NCBI GenBank assembly: GCA_933228675.1
Contig: OW121740.1
Location: forward strand, 2,480,001 to 2,544,000
DNA: 64,000 nt
From: Stomorhina lunata
Lineage: Eukaryota; Arthropoda; Insecta; Diptera; Rhiniidae
Direction of reading: 5' to 3'
The translations under genes were made by a program, and so were the position numbers. Under the pieces are notes generated by a model. That model saw only the letters and a list, made by a program, of their open reading frames with translations, had not been told where the DNA came from and searched no databases. Within the stretch, counting starts at the first letter, position 1. Each line of letters opens with the position of its first letter. Of the stretch, positions 48,771 to 61,649 are shown in pieces.

Positions 48771-50279
48771 TGAGCTATCTGGCATTTTAAGAATGATGTA
48801 GAATTTAGGATGACAGAACCCTATTAGCCCTATTATTACTACAATTTAGCTTAAGTTGACAAATCAATTTTGAAGAAATGCCTTTGTAACTGCCGGGCTA
48901 AAATTGATCTGTAGTTGTATGTTATAATGTATATGTGACTACAAATACGAACACAATTATTTACATTTAAGTTTATTTTAGTTTTTTATTATTGCACTAC
49001 AAGTTTTAAATTACTAGGTGTTTGTAAGAGTAAGTACACGATTACTCACTTGCATATACTGATGCATATTTATGTTCCTGTACTAAGCCTGCTCAATTTT
49101 CATAGAAACGTCTATAATCTCAATAAATGTTATCAACATATATTGACTTTGTCTATGATTGTCGATTTCAATTGGGAAGCGAACAGAAACACTGATAACA
49201 TATCTTTCACAGCACCATCTTTTTTTCTGAAAATTAAGTACACAATATCTTAAACCAGATGGCGCTACAACTTTCTTAGAAACTTCAACACAAGATCATT
49301 AGAAGATTCTTTAAAAAAAAATATTTTTTCATGAGCCCCACAAATAACCTTAAATCAACGGGTGTAAAGTAAAAATTTGTTAAAACTTACACAAGTGTTT
49401 GTGTCAAGCACAGTGTGAAGAGCGGAAAAATATATTGCCAACACTTTGTACTACTAAAAGTGTTACAAATGCATTTGTGTGTATTTATATCAAACAGTTA
49501 CAACTGTAACAGAAATACAATAATACAAAAATAGTCGTTGTGTTAACCGGAAATGTTTGCAAAAAGTAAACATACTCGTACTCGTATGAACACTTTTCAT
49601 CAGTGATCCGCCTTAACCCGCTCAAAGCCAAAATCAATAAAATTCTCAATGGTATAATGAAATTTTCACTTTTTATTGACAATGTTCGTGATGTTTGTTA
49701 AAGAAACATTTAAAAGTGCAATAAGTTAAGCGAATCCTATTTTTGCAACATGTAGTATTTGTTTCCTTTTATATGATGACATGGATTTATTTTAAGGCAA
49801 TTGTGATAACAACTTTTTCGTCTAAAATTCTTATAAATATTTTTAAAATTCTTGTTTTTGTTGGATACTATATTTCAATTATAAATAATCCAAGTTATTC
49901 CCAAGTATTTTTTTAAATATTTTTATTTATATTTTATTTTGTATGTAATAATTTTCTAGGAAGTGTAACTCTTAATGTTTTTAAACAATTTATTAACAAT
50001 TTATTTTTTGGTACATGAATATATTATTTCTCTACTGACAACCAATTATACAAAGAGCCTTTTTCAAAATCATGTCCCAAATTTGTTTATCCATGACCTA
50101 TTTGATGAGAAATAGTGATTTTAAGTTCATAGATAAAACAAATATTTTTAATAAATTTAAATATACATTTTATTATTTATACTCATGCATAGTATCCATA
50201 TACATATCTACACACATATGATATGAATTTTACAATCTAAATTAACACAAATAATACACATAAATTTTGATACAAGTAT
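48771..50279. other. Intergenic DNA, no gene recognised
   Basis: No coding or structural signal beyond AT-rich sequence. Confidence 0.5.
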
Positions 50280-51003
50280 ATTAGGGTGGCCCTAAAATAA
50301 ATATTAGACCTGTAGCTTTATCATCACTCAATTTCTTGGAAGTTTTGGCTCGATATCTCTTACAGTTTATCGTTGTTTTTCTAGTATAATTATTAGGCTA
50401 AAAATCTTGGTTAATGTTATTTGATTATACTATAGTTGTCTTCAAGCCCTCGTATTGACCCATATTGATATTACAATTTGTCTTAAGCCTTGCTTTTAAT
50501 GTTTATCTTTTGGTTGGTGCTCAACTTGTTTCTAACGATCATATTTTTAGGTTCAAGGACCTCAAGAACGGACCTAAGTAAAAGGCCGTTTGGTCATTAG
50601 ATCCCCAAAATATGGTAGTTGCTGAGACGGTTTGAAGCTCAATAATAGGATTATATCCATATTTGAACATAGGGATTCTTCAAAAGCTCAAATATGTAGA
50701 AAATCGTAAAAAATATCATAAATCTCAAATAATTTTTTATATAATTTATATGCCGACTTTTAACGACAATTTATCCACATTTGACTTAAGCTTCCATACC
50801 AGTTCTACTACTCTAAATTTACTAAACTGGTTTGTCTTTCATGGGGTAGAGTATCATATAGTCAGTACTGACTGACCATAAGACTTCTTGGGTTGTATAT
50901 ATATTTTCTCAGGATGGTAGCATGGATACAGCTTCTTCGACTAGCCAGATTTAAGCCGATTTGAGAACTAAGTAAAAAGTTTAAAACTGAAGAACACCCT
51001 AAT
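50280..51003. mobile_element. Candidate TIR element, ~724 bp (ATTAGGGTG ends)
   Basis: Left end ATTAGGGTGGCCCTAAAA, right end GAAGAACACCCTAAT; only about nine outer bases are perfectly inverted. The block is less AT-rich than its surroundings, with motifs such as GACCTCAAGAACGGACCTAA and GTAGTTGCTGAGACGGTTTG, suggesting a decayed transposon body, but no transposase frame can be followed. Confidence 0.4.
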
Positions 51004-52614
51004 GTATATGTATATCAAAATATATACAAACAAATACACATATTCACTTAGAATTTCCATCATTTTCCCAAATATATAAATCTAAAAACTCAACTACACA
51101 GATACACACAAGCACATACGAGTTAGTGAAATTTTTCCTTTTTTATTTGTTTTAGTACTCTCTATCATAATTTTCATTTTAGCATAAACAAATACATTTT
51201 GCATTAAATCAAAAAGTTTTGCACTTAAAAATTTATAAACAACATTTTTGTGAAATACCCTACGATAATGAAAACAAATTTTTCAAAAAAACAACAGAGA
51301 AAGCTATAATATATTTAAATGAAAATATTTATGGAAGAGAGCTACAACTGAACCAATAAGATTAAAAACTGAAAATTATTTAAGACAAACATTTTTGCTG
51401 GTGTTGGGCAATAAATAAGTTGCAATACTACAAACGAAGACATTACTTGCAATTATTAAATGCCAAGGAACATTGCAAGCAAATGACTACTGCAACCAAC
51501 AAAAGATGAATAAAAGTTGTAAAATTCCAAAAAATCACAGACATCGGTCTGCTCTTAATACTCCAATTATCCATTTCAATGTAAAACCAATACCGGCATC
51601 AAGTCAACCATTTAAAACAAACAAAACCCAGATTCGGTATCTACCAAAACATTTACCATAGACCGGCGGCTTTGTTTGTTAGCACAAATATCACAAAAAC
51701 TTGTTATGCAAATACAAACTCACAAATAATTTAAAATTTATCTAAAACACAACAGGCGCTTAAAGTTTCTCCTATTGTATGTTTTTTGGCAACTAAAAAA
51801 TATTTAAATAAAAATTTATAAACTAACAACAAATTGAATGCTTTGAACCTTTTTTAAGTATTTGTGTGAAAAGGATAGTTTGTGTGAATGTTAGTAAATT
51901 ATTTAGACAATTTATAGTGTGCCACACACTATTTTATTTTAGTATCCTGTTTGATTAAGTGTGTACATTTGCGTTGAGACACATCAATTTGAGTGAATTA
52001 TATTTTATAGGATATATTGAGAATTGAAGGACATTTTGAATTGACTAATGGCTGATTTTTAGTGTGTTTGTGTGAGTGTGTTTAAAGAGAAAAATTTGTG
52101 CAGCAGAAAATACATATGTGTACAGCAGAAATATAGTAAATAATATGGAAAACTATAATTAAAAAATTGGCCCCATATCTAGGGTTAAGTAACAGTCTAA
52201 AGATGAGTAAAATTGATTTGCTAAAAGCTATAAATTTCATATTTTTATTATTGGCAACATCTGCTAAATATTTGATTTATTATCGTGGGAATCATTAAAT
52301 TATTTATCTACAACATTTCATATTTAAATATCAAATCAGCCTTTTAAGTAAGAACTAATCATACAAAATTTAAAATAAGACGTAGTCTGTCATGTATAAT
52401 GTTTTTGGAATAAGATGTAGTCTTTGGTGCAATACAATAAGCCTTTAATAGTTTTACAATTCGTTTATGCGTCAGGGGGTTAGTCATTAGTATATACAAG
52501 TAAGACTATTTTATTTGGATGTGCCGAATCTTATATGCCCACCATCAAGTTGTGTTAAATTTAGAAACATACCAACTGGCGTTTGTGGCATTTTAGTTGT
52601 TTTCGGGGAGGTTT
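51004..52614. other. Intergenic DNA, no gene recognised
   Basis: Simple CACATA-rich sequence near 51030-51120 and AATGTAGTCT/AGATGTAGTCTTT motifs near 52380-52425, the same theme as the degenerate repeats at 55560-55960. No gene. Confidence 0.45.
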
Positions 52615-52910
52615 TTATATGAAACCTATGGTCAAATATGGACCGATTCCTATAAAATTTTATATACTGACCAATAGATGCATAAAATTTATCTGTTGTA
52701 AACGCAGTTGTCATAGCTATCAATTTATCAGCATTAATGTGATTCCCACCATGGGGTTATATGGGATCTCTAACTAAATGTGAACCTACTTTGCCCATTT
52801 TCACAACACAACTTTTTCAAGGTATCGAAAATACTTTTGTAAAATTTTGTTCCTCTATCTCACGAGCTTTCATTTGATGGACAGACGGATACAAACCCCC
52901 TACACTGGGT
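52615..52910 (+). repeat. Dispersed repeat fragment (GGTCAAATATGGACC family)
   Basis: AACCTATGGTCAAATATGGA CCGATTC matches the end of the repeat at 7742-7766, and the block closes with CATTTGATGGACAGACGGAT, a motif typical of the tail of such fly repeats. It overlaps spurious open frames on both strands. Confidence 0.55.
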
Positions 52911-53635
52911 AGCATTTACATAAGACTTCTTTCTAATAAATTTAGTGGCCATAGCTTATAGTTGATCACTTTTTCGCGTTCAAGTGTATCTTAGATCAGA
53001 GGTGCTCATTTCATACAGCAATTGATTATTGGCGACACCCACCACTTGGTTATGCTCTTTGAATTCAGTTGTCTTTCAGACGGCAAACATAACACATGCT
53101 TAGCGGATGTTTTGCTTGTTTTTAAAAAGCAGTGAGTAACAAAAGATGTTTCCATTTCGTGATAAATAATGGATTTGGTAATCCTCAATGCCTTTTGTGT
53201 TTAAAAACATTTAAAGGGCACTGGGATTATGTTATCAAAAGACATTATAGTGTTTTTCATAGCGATATGCAAAAATATAATGAATATGAAAAAAATTAGA
53301 TTTCTTCCGAAAAGAAAAATATATATTTGAAAAAATTAAAATAATGGATAAAAGAGGAAATATTTAATGATTAAAAATTTGATAAGATTCTTTAAAATAA
53401 AAAATATTCATATTTTAAACAAGTTTTTTTAATTACAATTTTATCAAAACTTTTTCGTAACCTTTTGCATTTTACTGTATCTTTAAATTTGTTTTATTTT
53501 CTCACCAATACAAAAGCATTTTGATTTTGGGCACCAATGTCTTAGATGCAATTTGAGCTTTGGTTAAATGTGAATCAATTTCGATGATTTTTTTTATCTT
53601 CTATCTTCTTCTACCTTCTATCTTCTATCTTCTTT
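52911..53635. other. AT-rich intergenic DNA, no gene recognised
   Basis: The end carries CTATCTTCTTCTACCTTCTA-type pyrimidine simple sequence (53598-53640) leading into the Helitron 5' end. Confidence 0.45.
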
Positions 53636-54143
53636 TCTATATCTATAAAAAAATGTCCGCGTCTGTTTGTATATTGTTTGTTGGGAAGGATCTGAAATTT
53701 TGACAGTGTATTATGATGTGGCCGGTGGTGACTATAGGCTAAATTTTTTTTCGAAATCTCAAGTCGGCGTGACCCCTCCCATATAACTCATATATTAAAA
53801 ATGACAAATATAGGCGACCGAGCGGCCCGAAATTTCGAAAGTAGTTAAGGTGTAACCGGTGGGTAAACTAGGTCAGGTTTTTTTTTGAAATAACAAGTGG
53901 GCGTGACCCCTCCCATATAAGTCAAATATTAAAATTGACAAATATTTATGACCGAAATGACCGTTTTTTCTGAAATTAAGCAGTATGGTAAGGTGTGACT
54001 GGTGGATAAAATAGGCAAAGTTTTTTTCTGAAATCTCTGGACCAATGAAATGTTTTTTTTAGTCCAAGTTAGGATTATACATTAAGAAAAATTTATCATG
54101 CCCACTTTTACGATTTTTTTTTTTAATAATGGGTATTTTTTTA

Positions 54144-55285
54144 GAGGTATAGAACTTCGAATTGAAATAAAACACAAGAAAATCGTTTTAATGTCCATCA
54201 ATTTGGCTTTATTGGAAGGATAATTTTATGCCATTAATGTTTAAATATGATTTCGGGCATGTGGCCGCCGCGGCTGGCTCGAATAAAGCCAATTCTACAG
54301 GTCCAATTTTCAACTACTTTTTCGAGCATATGGGGCCGTATGTTGGTAATAACACCACTAATGTTGGCTTCCAAGTCCCCTAACGTTTCTGGTTTGTTGG
54401 CGTAGACGAGCGCCTTCACATATCCCCAAAGAAAATAATCCAGTGGTGTCAAATCGCACGATCTTGGTGGCCAATTGACAGGTCCATTCCGCGAAATTAT
54501 GCGCTCATCGAATGTTTCCTTCAATAAATCAATTGTGACGTGCGCTGTGTGGCATGTAGTGCCGTCTTGTTGGAACCACAACTCATCCACATTCATGCCA
54601 TCCAATTGGGGAACAAAATAGTCGGTTATCATGGCTCTATACCAGTCTCCATTTATGGTAACTGACTCTCCAGCATTATTTCGGAAGAAGTATGGCCCAA
54701 TGACTCCACCAGCCCATAGAGCACACCAAACAGTCAGTTTTTGTGGATGTAATGGCGTCTCAAGGGTCTCATGTGGATTCTCTTCACTCCAAATGCGGCA
54801 ATTTTGCTTGTTGACGTAGCCATTCAACCAAAAATGAGCCTCATCACTGAACAAAATTTTGCGATGAAAATCAGCATCGAGATCAATCTCATTTTCGGCC
54901 CATACACCAAAATCACGACGCATTGCATGGTCTCGCGGCTTTAATTCTTGCACAAGCTGGATCTTGTAAGGTCGCAAGCCACTGTTCGACGTCGCTGCGG
55001 ATGCGTATTATCACATAGAGTAAACGTAGTGCGAAAACGATCCATGGTTAACCGAATTAATTGCTCTGATGGACGATTATGTCGACCATAAAATGGACGG
55101 AGCTTGCGGTAAACTTCGCGAACTGAACCATTATTTTCGAAATAAATTTGCACGATTTGCAAGCGTTGTTCTTTTGTCAACCTGTTCATGATGAAATGAC
55201 AAACCAAACTAAATATTAATCACTTGACAGCTGACAAAATGGCCGCCAGTTAAAAAAGTGATGCCAACTTAAAGTTCTATACCTC
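54144..55285 (-). mobile_element. mariner/Tc1-like (IS630 superfamily) transposon, defective copy
   Basis: Terminal inverted repeats share GAGGTATAGAACTT (left at 54144, right at 55272-55285 in inverse) and then diverge. TA occurs just outside the left end and three bases beyond the right end. The element is about 1.14 kb and carries a transposase gene on the minus strand that is broken by an internal deletion. It sits inside a Helitron, so it arrived later. Confidence 0.85.
54234..55207 (-). pseudogene. mariner-like transposase pseudogene (internal deletion and frameshift)
   Basis: The upstream piece (55207-54941) starts with MVCHFIMNRLTKEQRL and an N-terminal helix-turn-helix (YFENNGSVREVYRKL). 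The downstream piece (54977-54234) holds the catalytic domain: IFSDEAHFWLNGYVNKQN (first Asp), LWFQQDGTTCHTA (second Asp) and WPPRSCDLTPLDYFLWG (third Asp, 36 residues after the second, or the later Asp in the same motif). All three acidic residues are present. The pieces are in different frames: after THPQRRR the sequence jumps into GLRPYKIQL. Full-length relatives have a further helical segment there, so roughly 50-70 codons seem lost along with the frame. The copy could not encode an active enzyme but might be mobilised by one. The family is IS630/Tc1/mariner; the precise clade is uncertain. Confidence 0.88.
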
Positions 55286-55554
55286 AATAAAAACATCCGA
55301 TATATCTAAAATAGAAAATTAATAATATGGATATTAATAATATGATTGGTGTTTGATAAGTCAATTAAATACATATGCAAATACATTAATAAAGGATTCA
55401 ATTAAAAAATTAATGAAAATATTTCATAATTGTTCATTTTTAAACAAAGTGTTAACATAGTAATAAGTTAATAACTTTAACTACTAACCCGGGCAACGCC
55501 GGGTAAAATCAGCTAGTATTAAATAAATTACAAACGAAATGACAATATCAATTC

Positions 55555-55965
55555 TTTTCGATGGTGTGTATAAAAATGCAATTAGTATAAGGTGTAGTAT
55601 TAAATATAACAAATAGTTCTTAGTAGATGTCTTTAGTATATGAAGTAGTTCTTGATACATAGACATAATCTTTGTATAATTTGTAGTCCTTATTATAAGA
55701 AGTAGTCGTTAGAGTGTGGGTAGTTGTAAAAAACGTAATATTTTGTATAAAAGATCGTCTTTAGTATACTTCATAGTTTTTAGTATAAAATGCAGTCTTT
55801 AGCATACGACTTAGTCTTTAGTATAGGATGTATTCTTTATTATAATACACATTCTTAAGTACAAAATATAGTCTTCAGTATTCGAAGTAGTCTTAATTAT
55901 AAGTTATAATTAATAATCTTATGAATTATAATTTATAACTCATAGTCTTTAGTATAAGAGTTAAT
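55555..55965. repeat. Degenerate tandem repeat, TAGTCTTTAGTATAAGA(Y)G type
   Basis: Successive motifs such as TAGTCTTTAGTATAGGATGT, GCAGTCTTTAGCATACGAC and AGTCTTCAGTATTCGAAGTAG recur about every 20-24 bases with much divergence. Similar blocks occur at 61650-61930 and, more weakly, near 52380, 57840-57990, 59690-59790 and 60090-60150. Confidence 0.65.
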
Positions 55966-58734
55966 AATGCATTATTTTGGTCATTTTGTATTTTAATTAT
56001 CTTTTAAGCTTTCATACAGATTTAACTAAAATGGATTAATTTTATCATGAACTGAATCTACTCAAAATTCTAAAAATATCTATGAATATTTCATTTTTTA
56101 ACCGCAATGCGACTACATGTCCTCCTTTGATGAATTGACAGCATAAAAATAGCAAAACATATTTTTTCAACATCTAGACATTAATTAACTTCAAACGTTT
56201 CATTATAATAGAATGCATTTGCTCAGAACTATTTATATCCTTATTTTTTTCTTTACTTGTATATATGTATGTATATATAAACCCTATGTTAAAGGAAAAT
56301 ACAAACAAAAATATATTTAATAACATCCAGTTTATTAAGGTTCTATTGAAACGTTAATACTAAGAAACCCTCTAAAGGATAACTTAGCTTTAATAAATTT
56401 GAAATGAAAAATGCCAACAAATTTATGTACATTTCTAATAAGAGGAACAAAAAACTAAAAATAGAGCAACCATTTTTTTTTATAGCTAACGACTGTCAGT
56501 AGTTTAGTTTTTTTTGTATTTGCTATTTTTACGCTATTTTGTATGGTGACGATTATTATGATAACATACGGATAACATTCGTTATACACACAAATGCACA
56601 CCTAGGTATGGGTGTCTATTTGAGTGTATGTATTGCATTTATACTACATATACGATGCCAATGGGCCAAAGCCATCCAGTTAAGTCAAGCCAAGTTGAAA
56701 GCCAAATAATAACGTCAATGTCCTTCGAGTAAAAAGTGCAGCGAAAAAAGCTAAAAAGAACTGCTGTAACTACGAGAGAGTTTTTGAAATGAAACTTTTA
56801 TCTATGAGTATGATTACACTCCACTTTACTCATTTACCTTAATACAAACGAATGATTTTATATCTAGGTATAACTACAATGTGAGGACTGAATTCAAAGA
56901 AACCAGAACAAGTAAGTATATGTTTTCGTACGAATTTTTTCACAATTTTAGTTATTTTCCTGAGTTTATTTTGAGTTTTCTGAAAGCACCCCCTACCACC
57001 AAATTGTATATGTATTTTCATTTAGTTAGTGTGCATAATAACTATGTATGCTTGCAATTACTTTTCCACCGAGTGTATACATCTTGATATATATCGTCTG
57101 ATTTAGCTTAGACAGGAGACAACAAATATGCACATACGAACATACATATAAAGGATGACACATTAAATACTTGGCCCGTTATCACGGCATGTGAATCATA
57201 AGTGTTCGCAAAAGAAGTCCAAGCAACAACTTTAACATTCAATAATAGTAAAGGGATTACGTCGGGTATTTCGAGCGCATTTGATGGAAAGGAACAGGAC
57301 AAGTACAACGAAACACAATGAAACAGTATCAGTATAGCACAATGCAACCAAATAGAAAATAGTTGGCTAACAAGTGGACATCTACCTTTCAAAATGACAG
57401 CGACACTATATACAGTACGAGTACAAATAAAACAATGACAATGTTAACTAAGTAAATACTACAACTCTGACGATGACATTATCGTAGTCGTTGTAATTTT
57501 AAAGACTAAGTAATAGTTTGTGTTATGTTGTTGTTGTTGTTACAATACATTCTCAATGCAACAACAATATTCAAGTCACTTCTTCTTACTTAATACATAT
57601 GATAACTTCTAGATTATTGTTGATGGTTGATGAAGCCAATGTCATCATCGTTTAGTGTCAATGGTATCACTGTATGATGCAGTTTAACAAAAAATTTAAA
57701 TTATTAAGGAAAAAAAAATGTATCCATACATAAATGTAAGTATATCTATAAATATATTACAATGTTGAATTTAAAACAAGGTATTATCATATGTAGATAT
57801 AACAGCATATCTCTTGTAATCAAAATCTTATGTATAGTAGATACCTTAACTATGCATAATATCTGGTCTTTACTTTAGCATATAATCTTAATTTTAAATT
57901 TGATGTAAGATGTTACGTTAATGTAGAACTAGTATAAGATAATGCGATATAAGTACAAAACATAGGTCTTTACTATAGCAGAGTTAGTACGGGTAATTAT
58001 GGAAATGCGCTTTATTTTGCTGTTCTCTGGGAATAAAGAGAGTAACGATCTGATTTATTAATAAAGGTCACTCTGGGAGTCAGCTAATAAATCTGGTATA
58101 CTTTGAGTCTCAAAAGAAAATGCTGATCTGTTTTGTAGTTACTCAAACCATTTTCCTTCTATGCGTATATGCAACATAGATGAAACTGGAATGTCGTATC
58201 CGTAACAGCAATAACAATAATTGCTTTAAAAGGAATAAAAGCAAATTGGTACGACGACATCAGCAGAACGAGGGTGTCTGGTTCCCCAATTTTTATATTT
58301 AGCGGTAAAAATCTAACAAAATAATGGGGTGCACCTAGGGGTGGTGTATCACATTACCTGCACATGTATGGGGTTAAGGTATAAGGCTCGTGGCATGCGA
58401 ATGCGGACGGTCGTAGTATTGCCAGTACATAAAATGTGCGTTTGCTTACAAAAATATTCATATAAAAATATATATCAGTAAGTTATAATTAAATCTGGCA
58501 GCAGTGAAAAAATCTGCAGAGCGGAAAAGTAGCATAAAGTTCTACTTTTTTCCATTGCCGCTTAAAATTTGACAAATCAAAAAACAGCTGATTGCCGCCC
58601 GAAGCCGCTTGCCGCGTGCATTGGCCTTCAACCTTTAATATACTTTCAAAACAAACAAAACGAAAAATTTAGTTTCAAAAAATTTTACCAAATATTTTTT
58701 ATATCAAGACTTGCAAAGAATCAGTAATTTCAAA
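55966..58734. other. Intergenic DNA, no gene recognised
   Basis: Simple runs only (GTTGTTGTTGTTGTT near 57527). A GC-richer patch at 58270-58430 and again at 58550-58630 (TTGCCGCCCGAAGCCGCTTGCC) has no recognisable coding. A small perfect hairpin-like pair, GGAAAAGTAG and CTACTTTTTTCC, lies at 58522-58553. Confidence 0.45.
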
Positions 58735-59697
58735 ATATTTCCTATAAAAAGTAAATTTTCGAATACATAATTACTTATACACAGTCAAATTTTTAAAAAT
58801 TTCCTATATAAAATTAATTTTTGTTAAAAATTCCTATAAAAAGTAAATTTTTGAAAAATTTACTATAATTTTATCAAAAATTTACTATAAAAAGTTAATT
58901 TTTGAAAATTATACTATAAAAAGTTAATTTTTGAAAATTTTACTATAAAAAATTAATTTTTGAAAATTTTACTATAAAAAGTTAATTTTTGAAAATTTTA
59001 CTATAAAAAGTAAAGTTTTGAAAAATTTACTATAAAAAGTAAAGTTTTGAAAAATTTACTATAAAAAGTAAATTTTTGAAAAATTTGCTATAAAAAGTAA
59101 ATTTTTAAAAAATTTACTGTAAAAAGTAAATTTTTGAAAAATTTACTATAAAAAGTAAATTTTTGAAAAATTTACTATAAAAAGTAAATTTTTGAAAAAT
59201 TTACTATAAAAAGTAAATTTTTGAAAAATTTACTATAAAAAGTAAATTTTTGAAAAATTTACTATAAAAAGTAAATTTTTGAAAAATTTCCTATAAAAAG
59301 TAAATTTTTGAAAAATTTCCTATAAAAAGTAAATTTTTGAAAAATTTCCTATAAAAAGTAAATTTTTTAAAAATTTCCTATAAAAAGTAAATTTTTGAAA
59401 AATTTCCTATAAAAAGTAAATTTTTGAAAAATTTCCTATAAAAAGTAAATTTTTGAAAAATTTCCTATAAAAAGTAAATTTTTGAAAAATTTCCTATAAA
59501 ACGTAAATTTTTGAAAAATTTACTATAAAAAGTAAATTTTTGAAAAATTTACTATAAAAAGTAAGTTTTTGAAAAATTTGCTATAAAAAGTAAATTTTTG
59601 AAAAATTTACTATAAAAATTAATTTTTGAAAAATTTACTATAAAAAGTAAATTTTTGAAAAATTTACTATAAAAAGTAAATTCTTGAAAAATTAAAA
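58735..59697. repeat. 29-bp minisatellite (AAATTTTTGAAAAATTT core)
   Basis: The unit is ACTATAAAAAGTAAATTTTT followed by GAAAAATTT, 29 bp, with about 33 copies. Two sub-types alternate in blocks: ...TTTACTATAAA (about 58850-59280 and 59515-59690) and ...TTTCCTATAAA (about 59285-59510). The core is a near-palindrome around a central G. The reverse complement (ACTTTTTATAGGAAA...) resembles the 31-bp CTTTTCTATAGAAAA core of arrays A-D. Confidence 0.93.
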
Positions 59698-61649
59698 AGT
59701 CTTTAGCACAAGGCGTAGTCATTCGAATAAGTCTTTAAGGTAAAACATGGCCTTAAATACACTACAATATGTAAGACTCTATAATAAAAAGATATTGCAC
59801 TCTATACATTTGTTTTTTGTCAAAAGTGAAAACGAAGTGGATAAAGAACAATAAAACATGAATTTAATAAGCACGTATGTGTGCCCTAGCTTTCTCTCAT
59901 TAGATTATTATCTCTATTAATTGTTTCCAAATTAGAGTAATTGCGGTATACTCTCTTTTTTTATGGGACTTATCGAAAATACCATATGACAAATCAATGT
60001 ATGGAGTCTTTTGTAAAACATATACTTCATTATAAAACAAAATCATTATTTTATAGTACAAGAAGTAGAGGTAAAAACTTGGTCTTTAGGGTAAATAATA
60101 CGAAATTTTCATCACAAGATGATGTTCTTAGTATAAGAGATATAACATATAAGACGTATTTTTTTTGCAAAACATAAAATTTTCCATAAGGGAAATATGT
60201 GGAAATAGAAAAAAAACTAATATATTTACATTCCTTAATTGGAATTTAAATTTAATTAGTTTTTATAATTATATATTAATTATATTAAACAATTTCGTTG
60301 CGGAATTTATGGTTATAAAAATAATTTTTATAATTTTTACATAAAATTAAAAATGTCAATTTATTGGCATTTGTTTTTGGTTTAATGCAGCCATGGATTT
60401 ATTAACAGGATTTGAACTATTAAATTAATTAGATTATTAATTTATATGTATGTACTACGTTAAGTAAACACAGAAATACAAGTACATAAAAATGGAATAT
60501 TAAAATTAATTCTAATTTTCACACATAATAGAGGCTTAAATGTATAACACATACTTAAACACATACAAACGGAATTTCACACGTATTTAATTTAACAAAT
60601 TTACTAAACTACATACATACACATTCTGACAAGCCTATACACAAACGTTTAGTTACATTTATTAATTTAGTAAATTTAAGCCTATTTAAACATATCCTTA
60701 CAAACGCATTTAATACTCAGGATATGCATGTAAATGTGTAGGAGTGTTTGACTAACTATGGACGTGGTATTACTATGAACATGTGTTATCATGCGACAAA
60801 CCAAGTCAGGCAGGCAGGATTTTTTTGTGGGTATTATAATAGAATTTTTTTTTATTTCAATTTTTTTCTTTTTTGTGTGTAAATAGAAATTTATGTAAAT
60901 ATTTAATGTGAATTTTAATTTAAATTTATTTTAATTACCATGATATTCACCAAACACTTTCACTCATACATACATAAATATGTGTGTATATGTATGAATG
61001 ATTACATATACACAGAAACCAAAATGATTTACTCTGTAATTTTTGGTTTTGTTGGTTTTCATTTGCACCCAAGATTTTTGTTGGTCCCAGCGACACTTTT
61101 GGTTCATGTTCACACGCTTGTTTGTCTAGTGGAACAATAAAATAAATTAAATTAAAGCACTCTCTTTCTCTCTGTTTTAACCACACACAGACACACTTAT
61201 ACATATATTCATTATATTTATGCAAGTGTGTTAGTATGACACAAAGTATTTTGGTTAAGTTTTCTTTATTCTTTAACTTGTTTGTTTTTTGGCTCCTGTT
61301 GAAAAATTATTATTTAAATGTTTGCACTTTTAAGAAGGTTTTTATCTGTAATTACTTGAAAGTATTTAATATCTTACAGATTTATTTGTTTAGGGTTAAA
61401 ATCGTGTTTGCAAGTCTTTTTAAATCGCTGATATTATGACAGTTAAGTGCTTATTAATTTGCTTAAGAGTAGCTGAAATCTACATAAGATAAAAATATAA
61501 TTACTTTTTAATTCCTTCAAGATTGGGTAAATACATAAGTAATTTCCCATGAGAAGATAACTTTAATACAAAATATGAACATGTATTCACTTAGTCCTTG
61601 AAAAAGTAATCATTTTACCTATGAACTAACGGAGCCTTTTATTTAATAG
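59698..61649. other. AT-rich intergenic DNA, no gene recognised
   Basis: Weak TAGTCTTT-type motifs at the start and near 60085-60150; CACACATA simple sequence near 60960-61015 and CTCTCTTTCTCTCT near 61160. Overlapping small open frames on both strands at 60940-61225 are not supported. Confidence 0.5.

Larger units (their letters stand above)
53636..55516 (+). mobile_element. Non-autonomous Helitron, split by a mariner-like insertion
   Basis: The 3' terminus shows the Helitron hallmarks: hairpin ACCCGGGCAACGCCGGGT (55487-55503) followed about 10 bases later by CTAG (55513-55516) and then T. A plausible 5' terminus is TCTATATCTATAAAAAAATG at 53636; the expected A before it is not seen, so this end is less certain. 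The 5' part contains tandem ~134-bp repeats, each with GCGTGACCCCTCCCATATAA-like sequence (53768 and 53902, with a partial third unit). No Rep/helicase coding is present. The mariner-like element at 54144-55285 lies inside. Confidence 0.75.

Noticed and set aside
54631..54819. Plus-strand open frame inside the transposase
   Set aside because: It is the antisense shadow of the catalytic domain read on the minus strand.
60940..61225. Overlapping open frames on both strands
   Set aside because: Both derive from CACACATA/CTCT simple sequence.
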